Shown: positions 45,194 to 54,688, numbered from the stretch's first letter. The stretch: DNA of 64,000 nucleotides from F1-60-MAGs149 sp037133755 (GCA_037133755.1 JBAXNN010000001.1:1-64000); one strand, 5' to 3'. A program made the numbers and translations. The notes: generated by a model from the letters alone, not told the origin.

Positions 45194-46066
45194 TCACCCG
45201 ACGATAAGCGCCGCGATCACGCCGGCGAGGTACAGAAACGCCAGGATCACGTTGACGTTGAAGAACGCCTGGTTGACCTTGGAGAGGTCGTCCTCGCGCA
45301 CGATCGCGTGCTCGTAGACGAGCAGCGCCGCGCAGGCCGCGACGGCGATCCAGTACGGCCAGGCGAGGCCGGCCCAGACGCCGACGCCGATCATCGAGAC
45401 GATGCTCAGCAGGTGCAGCACGCGGGCAAACCAGAGTGCACGGCCCACGCCAAAGTCGGCGGGCGCCGAGTGGATGCCCTCGGCCACGTCGTGCTCGACG
45501 TCCATCGTCGCGTAGATGATGTCGAAGCCCGCGATCCAGAAGCCGACGACGCCGAGCAGCCAGAACGACGCGAGCGGCAGCGTGTCGGAGATCGCGACGT
45601 ACGCGGCCACCGGCGCGAGGCCGATGCAGAGGCCGAGCCACAGGTGGCACGCCCACGTGAAGCGCTTCATGTACGGATAGATCAGGAACGGGATCACCAC
45701 GAACGGCCACAGCCAGCGCGTCATCGGCGCGAGGTTCCAGCAGCAGACCAGGAGCACGACCAGCGAGACGATGCAGAGCCCGACGACCTGCCCCTTCGTC
45801 ACGAGCCCCGCGGGGATCTCGCGCCCCGCGGTACGCGGATTGCGTGCGTCGACCTCGGCATCGATCAGGCGGTTGAGGCCCATCGCCAGCGTGCGCGCCG
45901 CAACCATGGCGATGCCAACCCAGAGCAGCTCGAGCAGCGGCGGCAAGCCATCGGCCGCGAGCAGCGCACCGACGACGGCGTACGGCAGCGCGAACAGCGA
46001 GTGCTCGAGGCGCACGAGATTCGCCAGGCGGCGGGGCAGGCTCGGTCGGGCGACGGCGCTCATCAA
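45194..46066 (-). CDS. UbiA-family prenyltransferase (MqnP-like)
   Basis: A 290-residue integral membrane prenyltransferase with ~8-9 TM helices. The first Asp-rich motif is NRLIDAEVDARNPRTAGREIPAG (Asn65 onward) and the second is FDIIYATMDVEHDV; both bind Mg2+-polyprenyl diphosphate. The DARNPRTAGREIP wording is what I associate with the futalosine-pathway MqnP group, so it may prenylate a menaquinone precursor; a heme-O or 4-hydroxybenzoate role is less likely. ATG 46066 or 46063. Divergent from the ABC transporter operon. Confidence 0.85.
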   Translation of the reverse strand: MMSAVARPSLPRRLANLVRLEHSLFALPYAVVGALLAADGLPPLLELLWVGIAMVAARTLAMGLNRLIDAEVDARNPRTAGREIPAGLVTKGQVVGLCIVSLVVLLVCCWNLAPMTRWLWPFVVIPFLIYPYMKRFTWACHLWLGLCIGLAPVAAYVAISDTLPLASFWLLGVVGFWIAGFDIIYATMDVEHDVAEGIHSAPADFGVGRALWFARVLHLLSIVSMIGVGVWAGLAWPYWIAVAACAALLVYEHAIVREDDLSKVNQAFFNVNVILAFLYLAGVIAALIVG

Positions 46067-46116
46067 CCGGATCTTCGCGCTCCACGGCGTTCCGGCGCGG
46101 CGGTAGGATTCAGCAC

Positions 46117-47031
46117 GTGACTCCTGCCATCTCCGTCACCGGCCTCGTCAAGCGCTACGGCGACCGCAATGTCGTCGACGGCCTCGACCTCGAGGTCCAC
46201 GCGGGCGAGGTGCTCGCGTTCCTCGGCCGCAACGGCGCGGGCAAGACGACGACGACCGAGATCCTCGAGGGCTATCGCGAGCGCGACGGCGGCGAGGTGC
46301 TCGTGCTCGGACAGGACCCGGCCACCGCCGGCGCCGACTGGCGCGCCAAGCTCGGCATCGTCCTGCAGGAGAGCCGCCCGCTCGGCGCCCTGACGGTGCG
46401 CGAGACGCTGCGCCTCTACGCCGCGTACTTCCCCCACCCCCGCGGCGTCGACGAGGTCATCGCCCTCGTCGGTCTCGAGGAACAGGCCGCGCAACGCGCC
46501 GGCCGGCTGTCCGGCGGCCAGCAGCGTCGCCTCGACGTCGGCGTGGCGCTGATCGGCAACCCCGAGCTCGTCTTCCTCGACGAGCCGACGACGGGCTTCG
46601 ACCCCGACGCGCGCCGGCAGTTCTGGGATGTCATCTCCGGCCTGCGCGACCTCGGCACCACCGTCTTCCTGACCACGCACTACATGGATGAGGCGCAGGT
46701 GCTCGCCGACCGCGTGGCGGTCATGCGCGACGGCAAGGTGGCGGCACTCGGCACGCCCGCCGAACTGCAGGCCATGCGGGGCGACGTCGAGATCCGCTTC
46801 GTCCTCCCCGCTGGCCTGGCGCTCGACGCCCTGCCGACGCTGTCGAAGCCGCCGCTCTTGACCGGCGGCGAGGTGCGCATCGAGACGACAGCGCCGACGC
46901 CCGATCTGGCGAAGCTGTGTTCGTGGGCCGAGGGCCGCGGGCTCGAGCTCGAGGGCCTCACCGTCGAGCGCCCCACGCTCGAGGACGTCTTCCTCGCGAT
47001 CGCGGGCGACCACGCGGAGGCCGCGTCGTGA
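46117..47031 (+). CDS. ABC transporter ATP-binding protein (DrrA-like)
   Basis: A 304-residue ATPase of an ABC-2-type exporter: Walker A GRNGAGKTT (residues 37-45), Q loop (IVLQESRPLGA), signature LSGGQQRRLDVGVALIG, Walker B ELVFLDEP with TTGFDP, and the H-loop FLTTHYMDEA. The C-terminal ~80 residues are typical of the drug/polysaccharide branch. The -10-like TAGGAT (46104-46109) ends 7 nt before GTG 46117, so it is probably leaderless. First gene of a three-gene overlapping operon. Confidence 0.93.
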   Translation: MTPAISVTGLVKRYGDRNVVDGLDLEVHAGEVLAFLGRNGAGKTTTTEILEGYRERDGGEVLVLGQDPATAGADWRAKLGIVLQESRPLGALTVRETLRLYAAYFPHPRGVDEVIALVGLEEQAAQRAGRLSGGQQRRLDVGVALIGNPELVFLDEPTTGFDPDARRQFWDVISGLRDLGTTVFLTTHYMDEAQVLADRVAVMRDGKVAALGTPAELQAMRGDVEIRFVLPAGLALDALPTLSKPPLLTGGEVRIETTAPTPDLAKLCSWAEGRGLELEGLTVERPTLEDVFLAIAGDHAEAAS

Positions 47032-47789
47032 ACATGCTCCGCGAGCAGGTGCGCGCCGACCTCCTGGCGTTCTCGCGCCGCCCCGAGACGCTGTTCTTCA
47101 CCGTCTTCCTGCCGGTCATCTTCCTCGTCCTGTTCGAGGCGATCTTCGGCGGACAGCTCGTCACCCTCAGCGACGGCACGAAGGTCGAGCAGTCGACGTT
47201 GCAGGTCCCGGCCTTCATGACGATGGGCATCATCTCGGCGAGCTTCGTCGCGCTGGCGATCACCGTCGTGAACCGCCGCGAGACCGGTACGTTCAAGCGC
47301 GTGCGCGGCACCCCCGCCCCCGCCTGGATCCTGATCGCCGGGCAGGTCGTCACCTCGCTCGTGATCGCGTTCCTGATGGTGCTCGTGATGCTCGTGCTCG
47401 GCCGCCTCGCCTACGGCGTGCACGTCGACGCCGCGCACCTGCCGTGGCTGATCGGCGGCGTGATGCTCGGCGCCGCCGCGTTCTCGTGCCTCGGCATGAT
47501 GCTCGCCGCGATCACACCGTCAACCGAAGCCGCACCACCGCTCGCCAACGTCGTCGTGCTGCCGCTGTACTTCATCTCCGGCGTGTTCGTGCCCGTCGAC
47601 TCGCTGCCGACGTGGCTCGGCAACATCGCGTCGGTCCTCCCCGTCGCGCCGCTCGTCACCGTGCTGACCTGGCCGTACGTCGCGACGACCGACACGCCCT
47701 GGCGCTCGCTCGGGCTCGTCGTCGTCTGGGGCGTGATTGGGCTGATCATCGCCTCGTGGCGCTTCCGCTGGACGCCGCGGCGCGGATGA
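47028..47789 (+). CDS. ABC-2 type transporter permease
   Basis: A 253-residue membrane subunit with six predicted TM helices. N-terminal amphipathic LREQVRADLLAFSRRPETLFFTVFLPVIFLVLFEAIFGG; family motif region VVLPLYFISGVFVPVDSLPTWLGNIASVLPVAPLV. GTG 47028 overlaps the ATPase stop. It pairs with 46117-47031 to make a homodimeric exporter of unknown drug or lipid substrate. Confidence 0.92.
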   Translation: MNMLREQVRADLLAFSRRPETLFFTVFLPVIFLVLFEAIFGGQLVTLSDGTKVEQSTLQVPAFMTMGIISASFVALAITVVNRRETGTFKRVRGTPAPAWILIAGQVVTSLVIAFLMVLVMLVLGRLAYGVHVDAAHLPWLIGGVMLGAAAFSCLGMMLAAITPSTEAAPPLANVVVLPLYFISGVFVPVDSLPTWLGNIASVLPVAPLVTVLTWPYVATTDTPWRSLGLVVVWGVIGLIIASWRFRWTPRRG

Positions 47790-49447
47790 GCATCTCGCCT
47801 GCACGCGTTGCCCGACGCCTGGCCGGCATCATCCGCCCACGCGTGGTCATCTCCGACCCTCCCAGTGGCGTTACCGTCGACTGGAACGTGCCTATCGCCG
47901 TACGCGACGGGACGATCCTCCGAGCGAACGTCTTCCGCCCCGCATCGGGAGAACGCGTCCCGGTGGTGATGTGCGCGCATCCGTACGGCAAGGATGCGCT
48001 CCCCCAGCGGCGTCTCGGACGGTACCAGCCGCCGATGCAGTACCGGGTCTTCCACCAACCCGAACCGATCGAGTTCTCCGCCTGGACTGGATGGGAAGGA
48101 CCAGACCCCGCCTTCTGGGTTCCGAAGGGCTTCGCCGTCGTCAACCTCGACCTGCGCGGGTTCGGCGCGTCAGAGGGCACGGGCGAGCTGCTGTCGGATC
48201 AGCAGGGCGAGGATGAGCACGACGTCATCGAGTGGGTCGCGTCGCAGCCATGGTGCACGGGTCGCGTCGGACTGCTGGGCGTGTCGTACCTAGCGATCTC
48301 GCAGTACCGAGCGGCCGCGACGCGACCGCCCCACCTTGCCGCGATCTGTCCCTGGGAGGGCTTCACGGACATGTACCGCGACTTCGCCTGCCCCGGAGGG
48401 GTGCGTGAGGATGGGTTCCTCGTCATGTGGAGCAAGATGACCCTGAAGGGCGGCCGGGTGACAGAGGATCCGCTTGCCGAGCAGCGTGCCCGCCCCCTGA
48501 TCGACGAGTGGTGGCGCTCACGCAATCCGGTGCTGGAGCAGATCGAGGTGCCGATGCTCGTGTGCGGCAGCTTCTCCGACCACCTCCTCCACTCTCGCGG
48601 CTCGTTCGAGGCCTTCCGCCGCTCGGGCTCGCAGCGCAAATGGCTGTGGACCCACCGGGGCGGTAAGTGGTCGACGTTCTATTCGGCTCAAGCCAACGAT
48701 GCGCAACTGCGGTTCTTCGACCACTTCCTGCGCGACGCGGATAACGGCTGGGCTGACGAGCCGCCCGTGCGCATCTCGATGCACGATGGCGGTCCGCAAC
48801 CGGTCGCGATCCGCCACGCGCCCGACTGGCCGCCGCCGGATGTCACGTGGACGGACCTGCATCTCCAACCCGGCGGCACGCTCGGTGAAGCGCTCCCCAC
48901 GACCGGCAGTAGGGCCGAGTGGGCCAATGCCGATGGCATGACGCAATTCGCATGGCGGGCGCCGCACGACATGGACGTGATCGGCCCCCTCGTGCTCGAA
49001 CTCGCGGTCTCGCTCGACGATGCAAGCGACGCCACCGTGCTGGCCGCCGTGCGCCTCATCCGCGACGGCGCCGAGGTGGCCTTTGAAGGTTCCTACGGGT
49101 TCGACCGCGACGTCGTGACGCACGGCTGGCTCCGCGTCTCGCACCGTGCGCTCGACCAGGAACGCTCGCTCGATTGGCTGCCGGTGCATGCGCACACGCG
49201 CGCCGAGCCCGTCGCGCCGGGCGAGCTCGTCAACCTGTCGATCCCCCTTCTGCCGCAGGCAACCCGCCTACGCGCCGGTGATCAGCTCGTACTCGAACTC
49301 CGCTCGACGTGGCTCTTCCCGCGAAATCCGATCAGTGGCCAGATGCCCGCACGCTACGTGCCCGAGACTGCCGGGACAACCCGCGTGCACCTCGGGCCCG
49401 AGCATCGCAACGTGCTGCGGGTTCCGATCGCGCCAGACCTGTCGTAG
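47786..49447 (+). CDS. CocE/NonD-family (peptidase S15-like) hydrolase
   Basis: A 553-residue alpha/beta hydrolase with the two-domain CocE layout. The catalytic part has RDGTILRANVFRP, NLDLRGFGASEG and the nucleophile elbow GLLGVSYLAISQYRAAA (Ser in GVSY), with a candidate catalytic His within CGSFSDHLLHSRGS. The C-terminal jelly-roll domain begins near LHLQPGGTLGEALP. Members cleave esters or acyl-dipeptides. ATG 47786 overlaps the permease stop, so it is the third gene of the exporter operon and may act on the exported compound; that link is inference. Confidence 0.88.
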   Translation: MSISPARVARRLAGIIRPRVVISDPPSGVTVDWNVPIAVRDGTILRANVFRPASGERVPVVMCAHPYGKDALPQRRLGRYQPPMQYRVFHQPEPIEFSAWTGWEGPDPAFWVPKGFAVVNLDLRGFGASEGTGELLSDQQGEDEHDVIEWVASQPWCTGRVGLLGVSYLAISQYRAAATRPPHLAAICPWEGFTDMYRDFACPGGVREDGFLVMWSKMTLKGGRVTEDPLAEQRARPLIDEWWRSRNPVLEQIEVPMLVCGSFSDHLLHSRGSFEAFRRSGSQRKWLWTHRGGKWSTFYSAQANDAQLRFFDHFLRDADNGWADEPPVRISMHDGGPQPVAIRHAPDWPPPDVTWTDLHLQPGGTLGEALPTTGSRAEWANADGMTQFAWRAPHDMDVIGPLVLELAVSLDDASDATVLAAVRLIRDGAEVAFEGSYGFDRDVVTHGWLRVSHRALDQERSLDWLPVHAHTRAEPVAPGELVNLSIPLLPQATRLRAGDQLVLELRSTWLFPRNPISGQMPARYVPETAGTTRVHLGPEHRNVLRVPIAPDLS

Positions 49448-49450
49448 CGC

Positions 49451-49936
49451 CTACAGGTGCTCGGTCGGCGCCGAGCGCAGCAGCTCGAGCGCGTGGTTGA
49501 GCACCGGCTGGACGACGTCGAACAGCTCGCCGCAGGCCTTCGGGCTGCCGGGGAACGACAGCACCAGCGTGCCCTTCCGGATCCCCGAGACGCCACGACT
49601 GAGCATGCCGTGGGGCTTGACCTGCATCGAGAACGCGCGCATGGCCTCGTCGATGCCCGGCGTCTTGCGGTCGTAGATCGGACCGAGCGCCTCGGGTGTG
49701 ACGTCGCGCGGGGCGAAGCCCGTGCCCCCCGTGACGAGCACGAGCTCGGGCGCATCGGCGGCGTCGGCCCACGCCGATACCTGCGCAGCGATCTGGCCGG
49801 CCTCATCGGGGACCGTCACGCGCGCGGCGATCTCAAAGCCACTCATGACGGCCTTCTCGGCCAGCACGTCGCCGGAGCCGTCCTCGCGCGCGCCGTGGAA
49901 GACGCCGTCCGAAACCGTCAATACGCAGGCGCGCAT
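49451..49936 (-). CDS. moaB: Molybdenum cofactor biosynthesis protein MoaB/Mog
   Basis: A 161-residue molybdopterin adenylyltransferase-type protein: CVLTVSDGVFHGAREDGSGDVLAE, LVLVTGGTGFAPRDVTPEA, the GMLSRGVSGIRKGTLVLSFPGSPKA segment. The GGTG and DxTPEA motifs mark the MPT/ATP site. The start overlaps the moaC stop (TGATG at 49936-49938; GTG 49939 also possible), so the pair is translationally coupled. It supplies Moco for enzymes such as the oxidoreductase at 7517. Confidence 0.93.
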   Translation of the reverse strand: MRACVLTVSDGVFHGAREDGSGDVLAEKAVMSGFEIAARVTVPDEAGQIAAQVSAWADAADAPELVLVTGGTGFAPRDVTPEALGPIYDRKTPGIDEAMRAFSMQVKPHGMLSRGVSGIRKGTLVLSFPGSPKACGELFDVVQPVLNHALELLRSAPTEHL

Positions 49937-50391
49937 CACGCCTCCGGGCGCCGCCACGAGCCGCTCTTGCCGCCGTCCTTCTCCCACAACTCGATCGCGT
50001 TGATCGAGATCGTCGGATCCGTCGACTTGAGCATGTCGTGCACGCACAGCGCGGCGGCCGTGGCAGAGACCAGCGCCTCCATCTCGACACCGGTGCGGCC
50101 CTCGACCGCGCACTCGGCCTCGACGCGCACGCAGCCCGCGGCGCGATCGACGCTGAGGTCAACACGCACATGGTCGAGCAGCATCGGGTGACACAGCGGC
50201 AGGAGGTCCGGCGTGCGCTTGGCGGCAGCGATACCGGCCACGCGCGCGGTCGCGAGCACATCGCCCTTGGCCACCTTGCCGTCCTCGATCTTGGCCAGCG
50301 CTTCGTCGGTCATATGGACCTCGGCACGGGCCAGCGCGCGGCGGCGGGTAATCGCCTTATCGCCGACGTCGATCATGCGGACATCCGTCAT
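49936..50391 (-). CDS. moaC: Cyclic pyranopterin monophosphate synthase MoaC
   Basis: A 151-residue enzyme converting the MoaA product to cPMP. Conserved blocks: MIDVGDKAITRRRALARAEV, KGDVLATARVAGIAAAKRTPDLLPLCHPM, GVEMEALVSATAAALCVHDM and the C-terminal LWEKDGGKSGSW with the catalytic Lys. ATG 50391. First gene of the moaCB pair; no moaA, moaD or moaE is in the window. Confidence 0.95.
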   Translation of the reverse strand: MTDVRMIDVGDKAITRRRALARAEVHMTDEALAKIEDGKVAKGDVLATARVAGIAAAKRTPDLLPLCHPMLLDHVRVDLSVDRAAGCVRVEAECAVEGRTGVEMEALVSATAAALCVHDMLKSTDPTISINAIELWEKDGGKSGSWRRPEA

Positions 50392-50478
50392 GCGCGGGAG
50401 TGTACGCGCACTCGGTTGCGCGATATGCTTTTAGCGAGCGTCATCCCCCGACGGCGTTCTTGACGAAAGGGGTGGAAC

Positions 50479-51078
50479 ATGGTTTCCACAGATACCCTCA
50501 CCCCCCAAGATTGGACCGAAGTGGTCTCGCCTCCCGCCGAGGTGCAGGCCGCCGTCGCCGCGCTCGTACCCGACACGAACGGTGCGCCGCTGACGACGAC
50601 GCAGCTGGCCGATCTGTCCGAGGCGATCGTGAATGACCCGGCGATCTGGCGCGACCTGATCGTCGCCGATCCGGACCGCCGCCGCTATCGCCTGCTCTTC
50701 GAAGACGACCGCCTCGATTCGTGGGTGATCATGTGGATGCCCGGCCAAGGCACGGGCTTTCACGACCACTCGCATTCGGCCGTCGGACTCTGCGGCGCCG
50801 AGGGCGCGGTCGTCGAAAAGCAGATGACGCTGCCGGCCGGTCACAGCGAGGTCATCGTCGGCCCCAGCGATCGTCGTGAGGGCCCCTCGGGCTACATCCA
50901 CTCTGTCGCCCACCACGAGGGCGGGCCGGCGATCACGATCCACTCGTATTCGCCACCGCTGATCGAGGTCGGCCAGTTCCGCGTCGACGACGAGGGACAC
51001 CTCGCACGCTATCCCGAGCCGGGGCGCAAAGAACTGCTCGACAACACGATCGCCAAGATCGCGCCCGACCTCGCCTGA
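50479..51078 (+). CDS. Cysteine-dioxygenase-like cupin
   Basis: A 199-residue cupin of the CDO type I superfamily. Metal ligands are His95 and His97 in GQGTGFHDHSHSAVGL, and a third His in GYIHSVAHHEG, as in CDO's 3-His iron site. Known CDOs oxidise L-cysteine to cysteine sulfinate using Fe2+ and O2; other thiol dioxygenases share the fold, so the substrate is likely but not certain. ATG 50479 has AAAGGGG 8 nt upstream. It is convergent with a class III aminotransferase. Confidence 0.82.
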   Translation: MVSTDTLTPQDWTEVVSPPAEVQAAVAALVPDTNGAPLTTTQLADLSEAIVNDPAIWRDLIVADPDRRRYRLLFEDDRLDSWVIMWMPGQGTGFHDHSHSAVGLCGAEGAVVEKQMTLPAGHSEVIVGPSDRREGPSGYIHSVAHHEGGPAITIHSYSPPLIEVGQFRVDDEGHLARYPEPGRKELLDNTIAKIAPDLA

Positions 51079-51081
51079 CGA

Positions 51082-52458
51082 TTAGGCCGCGCGGAGTTCT
51101 GTCGCGGCCTGATCCAGCACCGCGATCAGCCGCTCGACGTCGGCCTCCGTGGTGTCCGGGCAGACAAGGCACATGTTGTGGAACGGCGTCACGAGGATGC
51201 CGTTGTTGAGCGTGACGAGGTGGAGCCACTCCTCGACTTCGTCGTCATGGGCGTCGTGCGACTCCGTGCCGTTGCGCGGCATGTCGGCGCAGAAGCGGAA
51301 CTCGGCGCGCGCGCCGAGGCCCGCGACAACCCACGGTAGGTCGTGGCGATCGATCACGGCCTGCATGCCCTCGAGCATCTTGGCGCCGAGGTCGCACATG
51401 CGCCCAAAAGCCTCGTCGGTGAGGACGTGCTCGAGCGTGCCGCGGGCCGCAGCCATCGACAGCGCGTTGCCCGCGAGCGTGCCGCCGACGCCACCCGTGT
51501 CGACGTAGTCGCCGGCCGGGTCGCTCTGGATGCGCGCGTCGATCTCGGCCGTCACGCCGTAGGCGCCAATCGGCACGCCACCGGCGATGCTCTTACCCAT
51601 CGTGACGATGTCGGGCTGGAGCCCCCAGGCCAGCGTGCAGCCGCCGGGGCCCGCCGAGAACGTGTGCGTCTCGTCGATCACGAGCAGCGCGCCGGCGGCC
51701 TTGATCAGCTCGGTCGCGGCCTCCCAGTAGCCCGGATCGGGCAGCACGATGCCCATGTTCGTCAGCGCCGGCTCGGCCAGCACGCACGCCACGTCGCCGT
51801 GCGCGAGCTCGCGCTCGAGCATCGCGAGGTCGTTGAACTCCACGACGCGCGTGGTCTGCGCCGGATCGACCTGCGGGCCGACGTTGCCGGGCTTGCTCGT
51901 CGCGACGCCGTTCTCGAGTGCGATGATCGTCTCGTCGACTGAGCCGTGGTAGCAGTAGCTCATGATCAGCACCTTCGGCCGGCCGGTCAGCTGGCGCGCG
52001 GTGCGGAGCACCCAGCGATTGGCGTCGGTGGCCGTCAGCGAGAACGTCCACTTGTCCATGCCGAAGCGGCGCGAGAGCTCGTCGGCCACCCAGATCGCGT
52101 CCTCGGTGGGCAGCATCGTCGTGACGCCGCCGAGGTCGTGCATGCGGCGATGGACGGCGGCGACGGTCGCCTCGGGCGAATGTCCCGCCATCGACCCGGT
52201 GTCGCCGAGGCAGAAGTCGATCAGCTCGTTGCCGTCCACGTCCGTGATGCGATTGCCCTTGGCGCGCTCGAAGAAGATCGCGTGCTGGCCCGCCCAGATC
52301 TGCATCCACTGCATCGGGACGCCGCCGATCATGTGCGCGTTAGCGCGCTCGGCCAGCACCTTCGACTGCGTGGTGCGGCTGGCGAGCGTGGCGCGCTCGC
52401 GCACGATCAGCTCGGCGAGACGGGAGCGGTCGATCTCGGTGCGGTCGGTGCGCGGCAT
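51082..52458 (-). CDS. Class III (GSA-like) PLP-dependent aminotransferase
   Basis: A 458-residue fold-type I aminotransferase. N-terminal RITDVDGNELIDFCLGDTGSMAGHSPEATVAAV; the SYCYHGSVDET PLP-phosphate loop; LLVIDETHTFSAGPGG with the PLP Asp; and Schiff-base Lys in IVTMGKSIAGGVPIGAYG (~276). It resembles glutamate-1-semialdehyde aminomutase-type enzymes but is not next to haem genes, so it is more likely an amino-acid or omega-amino aminotransferase. ATG 52458. Confidence 0.88.
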   Translation of the reverse strand: MPRTDRTEIDRSRLAELIVRERATLASRTTQSKVLAERANAHMIGGVPMQWMQIWAGQHAIFFERAKGNRITDVDGNELIDFCLGDTGSMAGHSPEATVAAVHRRMHDLGGVTTMLPTEDAIWVADELSRRFGMDKWTFSLTATDANRWVLRTARQLTGRPKVLIMSYCYHGSVDETIIALENGVATSKPGNVGPQVDPAQTTRVVEFNDLAMLERELAHGDVACVLAEPALTNMGIVLPDPGYWEAATELIKAAGALLVIDETHTFSAGPGGCTLAWGLQPDIVTMGKSIAGGVPIGAYGVTAEIDARIQSDPAGDYVDTGGVGGTLAGNALSMAAARGTLEHVLTDEAFGRMCDLGAKMLEGMQAVIDRHDLPWVVAGLGARAEFRFCADMPRNGTESHDAHDDEVEEWLHLVTLNNGILVTPFHNMCLVCPDTTEADVERLIAVLDQAATELRAA

Positions 52459-52514
52459 GGTGACTCCGGGTCGGTTCGCTACGTGATGGTACCGGCGCTG
52501 TCACGATTGCGGCC

Positions 52515-53615
52515 ATGGACACGCCGCCCTTCACCCGCGTCGTCTCGGCGTTGCCGACGAGCGTGCCGTTCGTGGGACCCGATCAGATCGAACGCGAGAG
52601 CGGCGTGCCGTTTCGCGCCCGTCTTGGCGCCAACGAGAATGTGCTCGGTCCGTCGCCACGCGCGATCGCCGCGATCGGCGCGGTCGCAGGTGAGGCGTGG
52701 AAGTACGGCGATCCGCTCGCCCACGACCTGCGTACCGCCCTCGCCGACCACTGCGGCATTCCGATCGACGCGATCGTGGCCGGCCAAGGCATCGATGGCC
52801 TCCTCGGCAGCGCCGTGCGCCTCTTCGTCGAGCCGGGCACGCCCGTCGTGATGACGCATGGCGGCTACCCGACATTCTCATTCCACGTGCGTGCCTCCGG
52901 CGGTCGGCTGGTCGAGGTGCCGTACCGAGACGACCACGCCGACCTGCAGGCGATGGCAGCTGCCGCACACACGGAGGGCGCACGCCTCGTGTACCTGACG
53001 AACCCCGATAACCCGATGGGGACCGCCTGGGATGCCGCTGCCGTCACCGCGTTCCGCGCCGCCCTGCCCGCAGGCACCGCGCTCCTGATCGACGAGGCCT
53101 ACATCGAGTTCGCGCCAGCCGGAACCGCGCCACCCGTTGATCTCAATGATCCAACGGTGCTGCGCTTCCGCACCTTCTCGAAGGCGTACGGCCTCGCCGG
53201 CCTGCGCGTCGGCTACGCGCTCGGTGCCCCGGCGACGATCGCCGCGTTCGATCTCGTTCGCGAGCACTTCGGGATGGGGCGCCTGCAACACGCGGGCGCC
53301 ATCGCCGCGCTGGCAGATCACGAGCACCTGCAGGCCGCGCTCGACTTCACGGCCGCCGGCCGCGAACGGATCGTCGGCATCGCAGCCGGCCTCGGCCTTG
53401 CTGTCGTGCCCTCAAGTGCGAACTTCGTGTGCATCGATCTCGGCCGTGACGGCGACTTTGCCCGCGCCGTGTGCGCGGAGCTGAATCGCCGCGGCGTGTT
53501 CATCCGCATGCCGTGGGTCGCGCCGCAGGACCGCTGCCTGCGTGTGAGTGTGGGCGATGGCGAAGCGCTCAGCGTCTTCGAACGCGAGCTGCCCGCGGTC
53601 ATGGCCGCGGTCTAG
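52515..53615 (+). CDS. Histidinol-phosphate-aminotransferase-like class I/II aminotransferase
   Basis: A 366-residue PLP enzyme: RLGANENVLGPSPRA at the N terminus, VYLTNPDNPMGTAWD, LLIDEAYIEFAP, Schiff-base Lys in RTFSKAYGLAGLRVGYALG (~222), and VPSSANFVCIDLG with RGVFIRMPWVAPQDRCLRVSVG. This is the HisC family pattern, but no other his genes are nearby, so it may act on histidinol phosphate, an aromatic amino acid or something else. ATG 52515. Confidence 0.88.
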   Translation: MDTPPFTRVVSALPTSVPFVGPDQIERESGVPFRARLGANENVLGPSPRAIAAIGAVAGEAWKYGDPLAHDLRTALADHCGIPIDAIVAGQGIDGLLGSAVRLFVEPGTPVVMTHGGYPTFSFHVRASGGRLVEVPYRDDHADLQAMAAAAHTEGARLVYLTNPDNPMGTAWDAAAVTAFRAALPAGTALLIDEAYIEFAPAGTAPPVDLNDPTVLRFRTFSKAYGLAGLRVGYALGAPATIAAFDLVREHFGMGRLQHAGAIAALADHEHLQAALDFTAAGRERIVGIAAGLGLAVVPSSANFVCIDLGRDGDFARAVCAELNRRGVFIRMPWVAPQDRCLRVSVGDGEALSVFERELPAVMAAV

Positions 53616-53695
53616 CCGCCGACACGCCGCGGGGAACCGCGTGCTGGCTCACGCGTCAGATCGAGTGAGCGCTGGCGTCCTCTACCGTGAGACCA

Positions 53696-54637
53696 ATGCT
53701 CCGTCGTCATCTCATCTTCCCGCTCGTGGTGCTTGCGCTCTTGGCCGGCTCCGCCACGGCCTCGGCGAGCACGCTCGTGACGCGCAACCCCCAAAGCGGC
53801 GTCAACCTCAAGGTCAATCGCAACGGCGTCGCGCTGATGACCGTGAAGGTCGCCGGGCGCTGGCAGCACGTCCTCGCCTGGGGCGCCGTGAACCTCTCGC
53901 AGGGGCGCCTGCACCTGGACTTCTCCGGCGGACAGGGCGCGAGTGGCGCGAACTGGCAGACGTTCACCAACGTCTGCGGACGCTATCGGGGCGAGAAGTT
54001 CACCGGCAGCGAGATGGTGGTCGCCCAGTGCACCGCGCCTGACGGTAGCCACTGGGCCGTCCAGCAGTGGAAGCGCTCGGTCCGTAACTACGGCGGCCTC
54101 ACAGGACCAACGGAGGTACGCATCTCACACTGGACCGGCGCGGTCGCCGACCTCGAGGTCTTCAGCGATTGGTCGCGCTACGGGCCAAGCCCGGGCGTGA
54201 AGTGGCCGCATCTGTTCGGCACGTACTCGTGGCACGGCATCCCCGTCGCCGTCGGCGAGGCCACCCCCGAGGGTGTGCCACTCGACGACGACGGCCGCAA
54301 CCTCTACCTCGACAGCCTCAATGCCGACTACGGCTTCCCGCGCGGATCGTTTCAATGGAGCCGGGTCAACGGGTTTCTCGCCAACCGGCCGTACGGGCAG
54401 TTCTGCTTTGAGATCGGCCCCAAGGGCGAGGTCTCCCGCCTCGCCGGCATCTCAACGCTCAACCGCTATCGCATGACAACAAGCGGCCCGGGCGTGACAC
54501 CCGACGTGCGCGTCGTCTTCGACGGCCCACCCTCGCCGTACGACCCGTACTGGGAGTTGACGATGAACGAGATCCAACGTCAGGTCGTCGGAGACACCAA
54601 AGCGAGCTGCGGCAACCCCGCGCCGCCCACCTTCTGA
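53696..54637 (+). CDS. Secreted hypothetical protein
   Basis: A 313-residue protein with a signal peptide (LRRHLIFPLVVLALLAGSATASAS) and a mature region with repeated Trp/Gly beta patterns (GRWQHVLAWGAVNLSQGRLH, GSHWAVQQWKRSVRNYGG, TEVRISHWTGAVADLEVFSDWSRYG) and a C-terminal Cys pair (YGQFCFEIGPKG, ASCGNPAPP). Family not recognised; it may be a beta-rich extracytoplasmic protein. The -10-like TACCGT (53683-53688) ends 7 nt before ATG 53696, which suggests a leaderless mRNA and settles the start over the upstream GTG. Confidence 0.72.
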   Translation: MLRRHLIFPLVVLALLAGSATASASTLVTRNPQSGVNLKVNRNGVALMTVKVAGRWQHVLAWGAVNLSQGRLHLDFSGGQGASGANWQTFTNVCGRYRGEKFTGSEMVVAQCTAPDGSHWAVQQWKRSVRNYGGLTGPTEVRISHWTGAVADLEVFSDWSRYGPSPGVKWPHLFGTYSWHGIPVAVGEATPEGVPLDDDGRNLYLDSLNADYGFPRGSFQWSRVNGFLANRPYGQFCFEIGPKGEVSRLAGISTLNRYRMTTSGPGVTPDVRVVFDGPPSPYDPYWELTMNEIQRQVVGDTKASCGNPAPPTF

Positions 54638-54688
54638 GCTGACGTCCCGATAACGGTCTGACGGCGGCCGTCTGGCATGCTGCCAGCC

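Noticed and set aside
45141..46085. N-terminal extension of the Cys-rich secreted protein to 681 residues
   Set aside because: The extension is an antisense-type Arg/Ala-rich reading of the prenyltransferase region, and a clean signal peptide begins at ATG 45140.
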